A model generated the notes under the pieces. The model made no database searches. It saw only the letters and a program-made list of their open reading frames with translations, and was not told the origin of the DNA. From Gammaproteobacteria bacterium (GTDB taxonomy: Bacteria > Pseudomonadota > Gammaproteobacteria > Pseudomonadales > Pseudohongiellaceae): 64,000 nt of DNA. The position numbers and the translations under genes are program-made. The stretch covers positions 1 through 64,000 of the forward strand of contig JAPKAI010000002.1 in the NCBI GenBank assembly GCA_028825335.1, read 5' to 3'. Below are positions 1 to 8,679 of the stretch, piece by piece. How positions within the stretch are numbered: the stretch's first letter is position 1; each line of letters starts with the position of its first letter.

Positions 1-6
1 ACCACA

Positions 7-60
7 ATAGTATGTAATAGGTGGTGAGCTGGAACCATCCTGATAGACTTCCACTGGTTA
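7..60 (+). repeat. Copy A of a dispersed non-coding direct repeat
   Basis: AATAGTATGTAATAGGTGGTGAGCTGGAACCATCC at 6-40; shares AATAGTATGTA and GGAACCATCC with copy C (2734-2790) and GTGAG.TGGAACC with copies B and C. Confidence 0.7.
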
Positions 61-274
61 GGTTGCGCGCAACAATCTATAGCAATAAACGATAATTGCT
101 TAGTCAGCTTAAAAGTATATAATATCCTTCCCTTAGCTATTTCTGCCGATTCCTCCATCTTTTCAGTGGGGAGGAATGTTGGAGAGAAATTTCTATTGCC
201 AACTAATTTATAGAATCAAAATCTACCATCTAACACACGCAATGACCCATTTTAATATTAGGATTCATGAGCCA

Positions 275-2005
275 ATGAGAAACCTGCTAAATGTAATACT
301 TAAATTAGCCCTAACGATTCTTGTAACCTCTAGCGCAATGGCGCAGCTACCTGAACTAAGCCCACCTTCAACTATAAGCGGGGCCACCACTACGGCCAAA
401 TTTTTCGGCGGGGCATCGAGCGATAATGGGGCATCGTTTGCGAGTAGTTTCGACTACGATCAGAAAATTGACATCGACGTAAAGATCCAGGTTGAAAGTG
501 GGCAGTTAAATACCATGGGCAACCTTTATGTATTTATTCTCTGGAATAATCAGTACTTTATACGCGTTGAATCAGGTGGCTACGAGATCTGGGATTTGAC
601 GTTGGCAAATCTGAAGGCAGCATTTCCAGCGGTAACTTTACAGGCGAGCCATGCAATTAATATCGTCGATGATGTGGCGTTCGGCCCTGCCGGCGTTTCT
701 GATACTACGATGGGAATCTATCTCGCCTACGACAGCATGGCCAAGGAAGGCGAGATTTATTACAGCGGCTCTCCGCTTAGTGTGACTATTAATCCGCCGC
801 TTACTGCCTTGGAAGGCTGTGCGAAGCCTTTTTATTCTGATTTTCCAATTCCAGTAAGCTCAGATAACGTTCACCGTTACTATAATTTTTCATGGCAAAG
901 CGATCCTATTTTTTGTGCTAATTTTTATGGATCGGTTCCGGCCGATCTCAAAGATAAGATTAGAAGGGCATTAAGTTTTGCAAAAGGAAAATTGGGCCTT
1001 CTCGCTCCCTTTAATGGTTTTTTTGTCAATCTAGAAATGGTCGACAAAGCTGGGTACATAGCTGACGTATGTGATACTTGGCCGGCTAGGACCTATGACG
1101 TAGAAGATAAAAAGTTTAAAAAAATACCCAGAGCACTTTGCATTCAGAATGCAGCCCCTGTAGATCTAGAAAACGCAAGGGGTGGCGGAGGCGCGGGCCA
1201 AGAAGCATTTCATAATGGAGGTGGGTCTGAGGTTTCTATAAATGCTTATTTTGAATTTAATCAATGGCAGCAGCTTGATGAATTTACTACCGAAGAAGCA
1301 GCAAAGAAATTCTATGGTGATGAAGTTGCCAAAGTTGGAGTACATGAGTTCTTTCATGCTCATCAACAGATGTTAATGTGGTATTTTGAAGAGAAGAAGC
1401 AATTTGGAATACCTATATCGTTGATGGAAGATTTTCCTAGTTACATGAATGAGCAGAACGATCACGATAAAGTTCTTTACTATCCGCATTGGATAGAAGA
1501 AGGGTCTGCTGAATTCGCTGCATATTTATTAATGCAGCAATACGATGCTACATTTGGCGCTAGAGATTTATTTCTTGTCCAACTTGATGACGCTCGAGAT
1601 CGAATAAGCGCAGGAAAACTAGTAAATGATACAGTCAGTTTGAAAGATTATGAGTATCAGACCAGAGAAGAGCTTGTTCAATCTGACAAGAATCCGTCTG
1701 GAGTTGCGCGAACACCAAGGGGTAAGTTTGATATGGGTATGTGGGCTATGGTTTACTTATGGCATAAAGATCCCGACAATTTACAAGGAATCATGGTTGA
1801 TTATTTCAAGAATATGGGGGAGCAAGAAAATCTTCACCCGAGGGAAGGATGGAAATATTCCTTTGAGAAAACATTTAACATCTCCATAGAAGACTTTTAT
1901 ACAGAATTCGATGCGTTTATGGCGAAGCCGCGTGCCGAGCAAGTATTAATTCTAAAAACAAATGAAGAATTTAGCGCAGCGACATTTTCCCCAGCTAAAC
2001 GATAA
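275..2005 (+). CDS. Secreted putative zinc metallopeptidase-like protein (orphan)
   Basis: ORF 176-2005; ATG at 275 gives a good signal peptide (MRNLLNVILKLALTILVTSSAMAQ); HEFFHAHQQ (HExxH) followed by WIEEGSAEFAAYLL (candidate third ligand Glu). Confidence 0.65.
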   Translation: MRNLLNVILKLALTILVTSSAMAQLPELSPPSTISGATTTAKFFGGASSDNGASFASSFDYDQKIDIDVKIQVESGQLNTMGNLYVFILWNNQYFIRVESGGYEIWDLTLANLKAAFPAVTLQASHAINIVDDVAFGPAGVSDTTMGIYLAYDSMAKEGEIYYSGSPLSVTINPPLTALEGCAKPFYSDFPIPVSSDNVHRYYNFSWQSDPIFCANFYGSVPADLKDKIRRALSFAKGKLGLLAPFNGFFVNLEMVDKAGYIADVCDTWPARTYDVEDKKFKKIPRALCIQNAAPVDLENARGGGGAGQEAFHNGGGSEVSINAYFEFNQWQQLDEFTTEEAAKKFYGDEVAKVGVHEFFHAHQQMLMWYFEEKKQFGIPISLMEDFPSYMNEQNDHDKVLYYPHWIEEGSAEFAAYLLMQQYDATFGARDLFLVQLDDARDRISAGKLVNDTVSLKDYEYQTREELVQSDKNPSGVARTPRGKFDMGMWAMVYLWHKDPDNLQGIMVDYFKNMGEQENLHPREGWKYSFEKTFNISIEDFYTEFDAFMAKPRAEQVLILKTNEEFSAATFSPAKR

Positions 2006-2103
2006 AATATAGGCTCTACTAATGATGAAATATTTTCCAACAGGAATATCGAATAGGGCATGCGCGGAAGGATGAAAAGGCACACATAAATACCTTCGAG
2101 CAT

Positions 2104-2160
2104 ATAGTGTACATAGGGGTGAGATGGAACCTACATGGACAAGTGGGGGGCTAGGGTGGG
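2104..2160 (+). repeat. Copy B of the dispersed direct repeat
   Basis: ATAGTGTACATAGGGGTGAGATGGAACC...GGACAAGTGGGGGGCTAGGGTGGGG; 13-bp GTGAGATGGAACC identical to copy C. Confidence 0.7.
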
Positions 2161-2165
2161 GTCTA

Positions 2166-2194
2166 CTAGTTAGCAGTTAATTCCTGATAACTAG
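2166..2194. repeat. Inverted repeat downstream of repeat copy B
   Basis: CTAGTTA (2166-2172) ... TAACTAG (2188-2194), perfect 7-bp arms; overlaps the stop codon of the 2191-2643 ORF. Confidence 0.5.
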
Positions 2195-2643
2195 GGGCAT
2201 TTAATTTCTGATGACTCAATGAGTAGTTCCGATAATTCAGCAGTTGAAAATCCTAAAACCAAATCCGTGATATCTCTGTACTTACAAGAATTATACATAG
2301 CTAGCATTGCATTTAGTTTTGCGTCCCAGATCTCAGGGTCCATCAGACCAAGTTTGTATTGAAGGAAATCATTTTCATAAAGCATCCAAAATTGCCATAC
2401 AGCATCTCTAACCGTAGTCGTATCTTCTGAGTAAGTTCCATTTACGATTCCGTACATATATTCCACAAAACTTGAATCACCTTCGTCAAATCCACCAATA
2501 ATTTCGACAAGCACCTCAGTTCTAGCTTGCTGCTGTGCAGCTAAAGCTATTTTTTGAGATTGCTCCATTTGTGCGCCAACAAATATAAGGGAACCTATAA
2601 CCCCCAATATGCCTATTACATTAATAATTCGTTCTATGCTCAT
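2191..2643 (-). CDS. Hypothetical protein with one N-terminal transmembrane helix
   Basis: 150-aa ORF, IINVIGILGVIGSLIFVGAQ TM segment; bracketed by repeat copies B and C. Confidence 0.6.
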   Translation of the reverse strand: MSIERIINVIGILGVIGSLIFVGAQMEQSQKIALAAQQQARTEVLVEIIGGFDEGDSSFVEYMYGIVNGTYSEDTTTVRDAVWQFWMLYENDFLQYKLGLMDPEIWDAKLNAMLAMYNSCKYRDITDLVLGFSTAELSELLIESSEIKCP

Positions 2644-2733
2644 TGCATCAGGTCTCCGAATAAAGGAAGCATTATTATTGTTATACGTGACTTGTTCACA
2701 GTAACTCTCAAGAATACCTAATCGTTTGCCCAG

Positions 2734-2790
2734 AATAGTATGTATAGGAGTGAGATGGAACCATCCTTGTGCAAGGGGGCGGAGTGGGTG
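2734..2790 (+). repeat. Copy C of the dispersed direct repeat
   Basis: AATAGTATGTATAGGAGTGAGATGGAACCATCCTTGTGCAAGGGGGCGGAGTGGGTG. Confidence 0.7.
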
Positions 2791-3077
2791 TGCCGACCGA
2801 GAGTTAGGAATGAAAAGTGTCGATTAGGGGGGGTAATAGATGGTGTTGAATGGCTTGGTGACTTCGTTCTAATGTAACACTATAACTTGTTGGTTAGAAT
2901 AATTTATAAAATTATTAGTAAGTTCTAGATAAAGTTCAAGTCTCCCCATCCGCACTATCGAATTCTCCATTCGATGGCAGTACTCAATTAATGAATGTTT
3001 CCACAAATCTAGTTTTCTCGGTCCCTAGGCCTCGAGTTATTCTTGCTCGACACTATTACTTGAGCGGCGGAAGCTTT

Positions 3078-3096
3078 AGAATCTTTCATAGATTCT
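3078..3096. promoter_or_regulatory. Palindromic operator candidate upstream of MFS/PEP-enzyme operon
   Basis: AGAATCT-TTCAT-AGATTCT, perfect 7-bp arms, about 30 nt before the MFS start. Confidence 0.4.
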
Positions 3097-3124
3097 GATT
3101 GAACTTTCATCTGGATGCCTGCCA

Positions 3125-4483
3125 TTGCCTGAAAAACGCACGTTTCTCCTACTAGCCGGTGTCCTGCTCGCTTCTGCTCTAGCCCCTCTAGGCTCCACCT
3201 CAATTGCGGTGGCCATGCCCCAAATTGCCGCATTCATGGAAATGGACCCTGGCACAGCGACGCAGCTGCTGGTTGGGGGCTATTTGCTCATTTCGGTTAT
3301 CGGCCAAGCTCCGGCAGGGAAGTTGGGGGATATCATTGGCTATCAGAAGGCTCTCTACGTTGGCTTGGCCGTGTTCATGCTTGGGTCGCTGTTAGCGTAT
3401 TTGGTCCGCAGCATCGAAGTATTACTGATTTCAAGAATGATGATGGCCGCTGCGAGCGCCATGATCGTGCCGAATGCGTCGGCTATGTTGAGAACGCAGC
3501 TTCCCGAATCCATGCTGCCCTTCGCGTACGGCATATTTGGCGCCACCATGGGAGCAGCCGCAGCCGTGGGCCCTCTCTTGGGCGGCGCGCTAACTCAATT
3601 CTTCGACTGGCCAGCAATCTTCCTCGTGAATGTGCCCTGGGCATTGCTTGCACTTGGTTTAATTGTCACGACATCGAAACCGCAGGAAGAAAAACGTAGA
3701 GGTCGACTCGACCTGCGCAGCACGATATTGCTTGCCTTCGCTATTGGAGCGCTGCAACTAGGTTTTATCGGTGAAGCTATCGACCTGCGTCTGATTGTTT
3801 CTGGCGTGTTGCTTCTCAGTTTGTTTATTTGGGTGCAGTTGAAGGTTGATGAGCCTGTTTTCGATCCGCGCTTTTTTAAACGGCCCGCCTATGCGGCGGC
3901 TGGCTGTACTACGGCGTTTGGTAATTTCACCATGTACGCGTTGTTATTCCAGCTACCGATCTTCTTCGTAGATGTTCGGCAGGTTGCAGAAATCGAAATT
4001 GCCGGCGCTTTAACGGCAATGACAATCTGTATGATGCTGGGCGGTCCTATGTCTGCAGCAGCGGGCCGGCTAATTGGAATTCGCTATACCGCTGCGTTGG
4101 CTGCCTGTACTAATATCTTCGGCCTTTACCTATATTCTGATCTGGGATCAGCGCTGGTGCCGATGGATATCATCGTTCCTATGGCCTTAATGGGTTTCGC
4201 TGGAGGAATGGCTGGTCCTGTAGTTCAGGCGGCAGGCATGTTAGCTATCGAGAAGGAGAAAGCAGGCATGGCGGCTGGCGGCTTGAGCACTATGCGCTAT
4301 CTGGGTGGCGCTTTGGGAATTTCAATTCTTTCTTTACGCCTCGGGTCAGAATCGACAACCACCCTAGAGCAGCACTTGTCGATGATTCCGTACTATGCAG
4401 GTGCGCTAGTTATAGTACTGATGGCAACTTTTCTCTTGCCAGTCTCGAATAAAAAAGTGGGCCCCATTCTGGACTCACAATAG
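3125..4483 (+). CDS. MFS transporter, drug-efflux type
   Basis: 452-aa multi-TM protein; ALAPLGSTSIAVAMPQIA and GKLGDIIGYQKALYVGL MFS signatures; TTG start in the ORF track so the exact start is uncertain. Confidence 0.85.
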   Translation: MPEKRTFLLLAGVLLASALAPLGSTSIAVAMPQIAAFMEMDPGTATQLLVGGYLLISVIGQAPAGKLGDIIGYQKALYVGLAVFMLGSLLAYLVRSIEVLLISRMMMAAASAMIVPNASAMLRTQLPESMLPFAYGIFGATMGAAAAVGPLLGGALTQFFDWPAIFLVNVPWALLALGLIVTTSKPQEEKRRGRLDLRSTILLAFAIGALQLGFIGEAIDLRLIVSGVLLLSLFIWVQLKVDEPVFDPRFFKRPAYAAAGCTTAFGNFTMYALLFQLPIFFVDVRQVAEIEIAGALTAMTICMMLGGPMSAAAGRLIGIRYTAALAACTNIFGLYLYSDLGSALVPMDIIVPMALMGFAGGMAGPVVQAAGMLAIEKEKAGMAAGGLSTMRYLGGALGISILSLRLGSESTTTLEQHLSMIPYYAGALVIVLMATFLLPVSNKKVGPILDSQ

Positions 4484-4497
4484 ATAGGGAGAAGGAA

Positions 4498-6153
4498 ATG
4501 GAGCGGAAATTTGAAGCGCCTGGCCCTGGTACTTGGGTCTTGGATACCACGCATAGCAGTGGAGCGATGACTCCATATACCTGTCAGTGTTTCGAAGGAT
4601 TGCCAAGAGGGTTCCATGAAAGCTTAGAAAAATACGGGATTCTACTGGATCGTTTGCAGCCTGCCTTCATACATGGATTCTTCTTCATGCAGCAAGTTGG
4701 CTTAATGGGGAAGCCCGGTGGTAAGCCGCCTCCGAACTGGCTGATGAAAGTCATGTTCCAGGCCCACCCTAAGCTTCGGGCGCGTGTTAAGGCCGCTCAT
4801 GAGTCAGTGGAGTCACGTCGCTGGCTGCAAGACCTAGCTGAATGGGACGAGCTTAAGAAAGATTCGATCGCACGAAATACTTCGCTGCAATCAATCAAAT
4901 TGACGAAACTCGACAGGCAGGAATTAATCGCGCATTTAGAGGTTTGCTTCGTGAATGCAGAGGAAATGGTCTATCGCCATCACAAGTATTCTGTTGGTTC
5001 ATTGATGCCGGTCGGTCGCTTCTTGGATGTTGCTACTATTTCATCAGGACTCTCTGCTGTTGATGTCGCTCCTCTACTAAAAGGTTCAACGGCAGTATCG
5101 AAAGGAATTGGAGGAGAGCAATTAGTCGCAGTGGTAGAAGCAATTACCGCGGCGGGTATTGTTAAGAAAGACCTGGCGGAGCAGGAGTCAGAAGCTGCGT
5201 TGAATGGATTGCGTGAGAATTCACAAATTAACGCTGCCCTAGAAGACTACCTTGTTATCACCGGACACATGCTGATTGGCGGATATTGCATATCCGAGAA
5301 AACCTTACGAGAGTCTCCGAATATCATTATGGCGAGGGTTTTCGAAGCTATGAAGCCAGCTAGCGAGTCTGGATTCGATGCCGGCCTGGAGCAGGTAATC
5401 AGAGAGAAAATCCCTGAAGAAGATCGAGTCGATTTTGACCTCTGTCTCGCGGATGCAAGATCTGCAAATAGGATGCGAGATGAGCGAGGCATTTACAACG
5501 ATATATGGGGAGCGGGCATCTCGCGCTGCGCGATTTTAGAAGCAGGGCGCCGACTTTTTGAGGAAGGTATTTTCTCCAATGCAGAGCTCTCGTTGGACGC
5601 CTCACATGAGGAGCTAATAGGTTTGTTGAAAGGGGAGTCTACTGCCACTGATGAAGACTTATCGGAAAGACGTGAGTGGCGACTAACAAAGAACATTGAT
5701 GAGGTGCCTGAGTTTCTAGGTGATCCTCCAGCCGGTCCGCCGCCACTGGAATTGCTACCCGCTAAGATTCAACCCACGCTGAGAGCATTCGGCTTAGTAA
5801 TGGTCAATGTCTTCGACGAGCCGAAAGAGGCTACTCAAAAGATCAGTGGCCTGGCGGTGAGCCCAGGAATCTATGAAGGAACTGCCAAGGTAATTCTTAG
5901 TACACGAGATTTTGACCGTCTCGAGAAGGGAGACATACTTGTCACTAAGAATACTTCAGCGGGTTTCAATGTCGTGCTTCCAATCATTGGGGCTTTGGTC
6001 ACCGATAGGGGTGGAGTTCTTAGCCATGCTGCTATCGTTAGTCGCGAATTTGGTATTCCGGGAGTTGTGGGTACAAAGAATGCGAGTCAATCCATAAAGG
6101 ATGGCGACAAGATTCGAGTGAATGGCGACACAGGGGAGGTTGACATCCTTTGA
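4498..6153 (+). CDS. PEP-utilising enzyme, middle domain plus phosphohistidine swivel domain (rifampin phosphotransferase/PEP synthase-like, N-terminal ATP-grasp domain absent)
   Basis: FEAPGPGTWVLDTTHSSGAMTPY and TDRGGVLSHAAIVSREFGIPGVVGT (catalytic-His swivel motif); starts 15 nt after the MFS stop. Confidence 0.85.
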   Translation: MERKFEAPGPGTWVLDTTHSSGAMTPYTCQCFEGLPRGFHESLEKYGILLDRLQPAFIHGFFFMQQVGLMGKPGGKPPPNWLMKVMFQAHPKLRARVKAAHESVESRRWLQDLAEWDELKKDSIARNTSLQSIKLTKLDRQELIAHLEVCFVNAEEMVYRHHKYSVGSLMPVGRFLDVATISSGLSAVDVAPLLKGSTAVSKGIGGEQLVAVVEAITAAGIVKKDLAEQESEAALNGLRENSQINAALEDYLVITGHMLIGGYCISEKTLRESPNIIMARVFEAMKPASESGFDAGLEQVIREKIPEEDRVDFDLCLADARSANRMRDERGIYNDIWGAGISRCAILEAGRRLFEEGIFSNAELSLDASHEELIGLLKGESTATDEDLSERREWRLTKNIDEVPEFLGDPPAGPPPLELLPAKIQPTLRAFGLVMVNVFDEPKEATQKISGLAVSPGIYEGTAKVILSTRDFDRLEKGDILVTKNTSAGFNVVLPIIGALVTDRGGVLSHAAIVSREFGIPGVVGTKNASQSIKDGDKIRVNGDTGEVDIL

Positions 6154-6971
6154 GTGCTCAAGTTAGTAGCGCTGTACTCCTCAAAGAAGCTATCGAGGAA
6201 GCGCGGTTTGGAGGAAAGTGTGTCAGCTTAGGCCTCGCGCTGAGGGCTGATTTACCAGCCCCTAGAGGGTATGCGCTAGCAGTTGATCTGGTTAGTGCAA
6301 TTGCCAGCGGAGACGAAGCGGCTAAGGCTAACATAGCTCCCTTGTTTGCAGAATTCGCACCAGCCGTAGCCGTTCGCTCAAGTGCAGTAGGGGAAGACTC
6401 CGCGGATGCTAGTTTTGCCGGTCAGCATCTAACAGTGCTTAATGTCATGGATGCCGAGTCTGTGATAACGGCTATACAGCAAGTTCATGCCTCCGCCTAT
6501 ACCGCAGAAGCGATTGCCTATCGCGCTAAGATGGGCGTTGAAGGCGAGCCCGCTATAGCCGTTGTCATTCAACAACAGATACGGAGCGAAGTTGCCGGGG
6601 TCATGTTTACCAAGAACCCTATTACGAACACGAATGAACGGTATATCGAAGCCAGCTGGGGCCTAGGCGAGGCTGTGGTTGCCGGCATGGTTGTTCCCGA
6701 CAGTTTTCGCATATCTAGTGAGGGGAACATACTTGAGCAGGTGTTGGGCGACAAAGATGTCGAGCTCGTTGCGATGGCTGAAGGCGAGACCGCAGAGCAG
6801 GACGTCGACCAGATTAGGCAAAGCTCTCTCTGTCTTAGTGAGGATCAGCTGAATAGCTTGCATAGTCTTGCTCTAAACTGCGAGGCCACCTACGGTGAGC
6901 ATATTGATATCGAATGGGCATTTCACGATGAGCAACTTTATCTATTGCAATGCCGCTCAATAACACTGTGA
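6150..6971 (+). CDS. PEP/pyruvate-binding ATP-grasp domain protein (pyruvate phosphate dikinase N-terminal domain type)
   Basis: AVRSSAVGEDSADASFAGQHLTVLNV, EASWGLGEAVVAGMVVPD, EWAFHDEQLYLLQCRSITL; overlaps the preceding CDS by 4 nt (TTGA), SD-like aggggagg upstream. Confidence 0.85.
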   Translation: MSAQVSSAVLLKEAIEEARFGGKCVSLGLALRADLPAPRGYALAVDLVSAIASGDEAAKANIAPLFAEFAPAVAVRSSAVGEDSADASFAGQHLTVLNVMDAESVITAIQQVHASAYTAEAIAYRAKMGVEGEPAIAVVIQQQIRSEVAGVMFTKNPITNTNERYIEASWGLGEAVVAGMVVPDSFRISSEGNILEQVLGDKDVELVAMAEGETAEQDVDQIRQSSLCLSEDQLNSLHSLALNCEATYGEHIDIEWAFHDEQLYLLQCRSITL

Positions 6972-7099
6972 CAGCCAAACCAATTCAGCTGCTCTTTACT
7001 ACCCTAATTGGCTCTATCTCTTGCCCCACGGAAGCTTTAGAATAATTTTTGAGGAGTGGATGAATATTCGCCGTTGCTAATTTACCGAACCATAAGCTG

Positions 7100-7843
7100 T
7101 TGAATACTATGAAAGATTTCTTCGAAAGATCGAAATCCCAATCCGTCGCTGAAAAAAAGGGTAAGCATCCCGTTTCGAGCAAGAACGATGTGCAGCAATT
7201 TTTGTCCAAAGTTGCGTCTTTGCCCAAGACCAGCGGTGATGCGAGGCTGATTTTCTCTCTGGATGCTACTGCGAGTAGGCAGAGCACGTGGGATGTAGCA
7301 AGCCAGCTCCAGAATGAGATGTTTCTCTGTGCCCAGTCACTGGGAGGCCTCAATGTTCAGCTATGTTACTTCCGTGGTTTCGGCGATTTTTTTAGTAGCG
7401 ATTGGCAGGGTAATGCGGATGATATTTTGCGTATCATGTCATCGATTCAATGCCAAGCAGGTGCCACACAACTGCATCGCTTGCTGCAACATGCCATCGA
7501 TGAAAACCAGCAGAAGACAATCAAGTGCCTTATCTATATTGGCGATGCTATGGAGGAGAACATCGACCTATTGGCACAGCTTGCCGGAAAGCTAGGTTTG
7601 CTGAACGTGCCACTGTTCATGTTTCAAGAACGGCGTGACCCAGTAGCAATGGCAGCTTTCAAAGAGCTTAGTCGCTTGTCCGGTGGGGCTTATTCCCAGT
7701 TTGATAGTGCCAGTGCTGATCAGCTAAAGGACTTGCTAAAAGCAGTCGCTATCTATGCTGCGGGTGGGCTGAAGGCGCTGCAGAAATTCAGTGCCGCCTC
7801 GTCCAGCGGTGTGAAGTTAATAGAGCAGCAGCTTAGGAAATAG
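7100..7843 (+). CDS. VWA-like domain protein
   Basis: 247 aa; IFSLDATASRQSTWDVASQLQ (degenerate MIDAS-like), GATQLHRLL, LIYIGDAMEEN; ATG alternative at 7109. Confidence 0.65.
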   Translation: MNTMKDFFERSKSQSVAEKKGKHPVSSKNDVQQFLSKVASLPKTSGDARLIFSLDATASRQSTWDVASQLQNEMFLCAQSLGGLNVQLCYFRGFGDFFSSDWQGNADDILRIMSSIQCQAGATQLHRLLQHAIDENQQKTIKCLIYIGDAMEENIDLLAQLAGKLGLLNVPLFMFQERRDPVAMAAFKELSRLSGGAYSQFDSASADQLKDLLKAVAIYAAGGLKALQKFSAASSSGVKLIEQQLRK

Positions 7844-7877
7844 TTGTGGTTCTAGCAAAACAGGTAGATAGACTCGT

Positions 7878-8624
7878 ATGATTTTTCGGTTACTGCTGCT
7901 TCTGTTACTACCTGTGATGGCTTACTACTTTGTTAGATCCATAAGCCAGCGCTTCACTCTGACTCCTCGGCAGAACACGTTCTTATTTTTCCTAGTAGCG
8001 AGTCTCTTGGTGGTTGGTGTGATGATCGCGATAGGCAGATTACCCTTTCAATTCATCTTGGCTCCTATCGGTGTTGCTGCGACGTTTCTTCTTAGGATGT
8101 TGCCCACTCTCTTGCGCTTTCTTCCTATGTGGCACCTCTTCAAGGGACGAATAGCGGCCGCGAAGCCGCCGAATAGAGATCAAGTCTCAACCATCCGCAC
8201 CGAATTCTTCGAGATGGAATTGCAACACGACGATGGCAGCATGGATGGAGTAGTGCTCAGGGGAAATTTTTCCAAGAGGAGGCTTTCCACACTGCAGTTA
8301 CCGGATTTGCTCGAGCTATATCAAGAATGTCGAGCCGATGCCGATTCGGCACAGGTGCTAGAGGCCTACATCGATCGGGCATTTCCCGATTGGAGAGAGC
8401 ACGCTCAGGCGGGATACGAGGGAAGTGCAGCGATTGCCGACGAGTCATTGATGACACAAACGCTGGCGTTAGAAATATTGGGGTTGGATGAGACTGCCGA
8501 TAAGGAGCAGGTAACCAAGGCCCACAGGAGCCTAATGCAGAAGATGCACCCTGATAGGGGTGGCAGTGATTATCTTGCGCAGAAGATCAATGCGGCGAAA
8601 GACTTCTTAATGCAGAAGCTCTAA
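7878..8624 (+). CDS. Membrane-anchored DnaJ-domain protein (C-terminal J domain)
   Basis: N-terminal hydrophobic segments; ALEILGLDETADKEQVTKAHRSLMQKMHPDRGGSDYLAQKINAAKDFL with HPD motif. Confidence 0.8.
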   Translation: MIFRLLLLLLLPVMAYYFVRSISQRFTLTPRQNTFLFFLVASLLVVGVMIAIGRLPFQFILAPIGVAATFLLRMLPTLLRFLPMWHLFKGRIAAAKPPNRDQVSTIRTEFFEMELQHDDGSMDGVVLRGNFSKRRLSTLQLPDLLELYQECRADADSAQVLEAYIDRAFPDWREHAQAGYEGSAAIADESLMTQTLALEILGLDETADKEQVTKAHRSLMQKMHPDRGGSDYLAQKINAAKDFLMQKL

Positions 8625-8679
8625 GGGCTATCCTTGAACTTTCAATTTAATAGCTACCCGCTTTATCTGCTCAATTTGA

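Noticed and set aside
7-2790. Repeats A/B/C as integron attC sites
   Set aside because: Only copy A has a GTTRRRY-like core (GTTAGGT); B and C do not, and no integrase is visible. Kept as an unclassified repeat.
3068-7043. 15-bp exact repeat CGGAAGCTTTAGAAT at 3068-3082 and 7029-7043 flanking the MFS/PEP-enzyme genes
   Set aside because: An exact 15-mer match is expected about once or twice by chance in 64 kb and there is no extended similarity.
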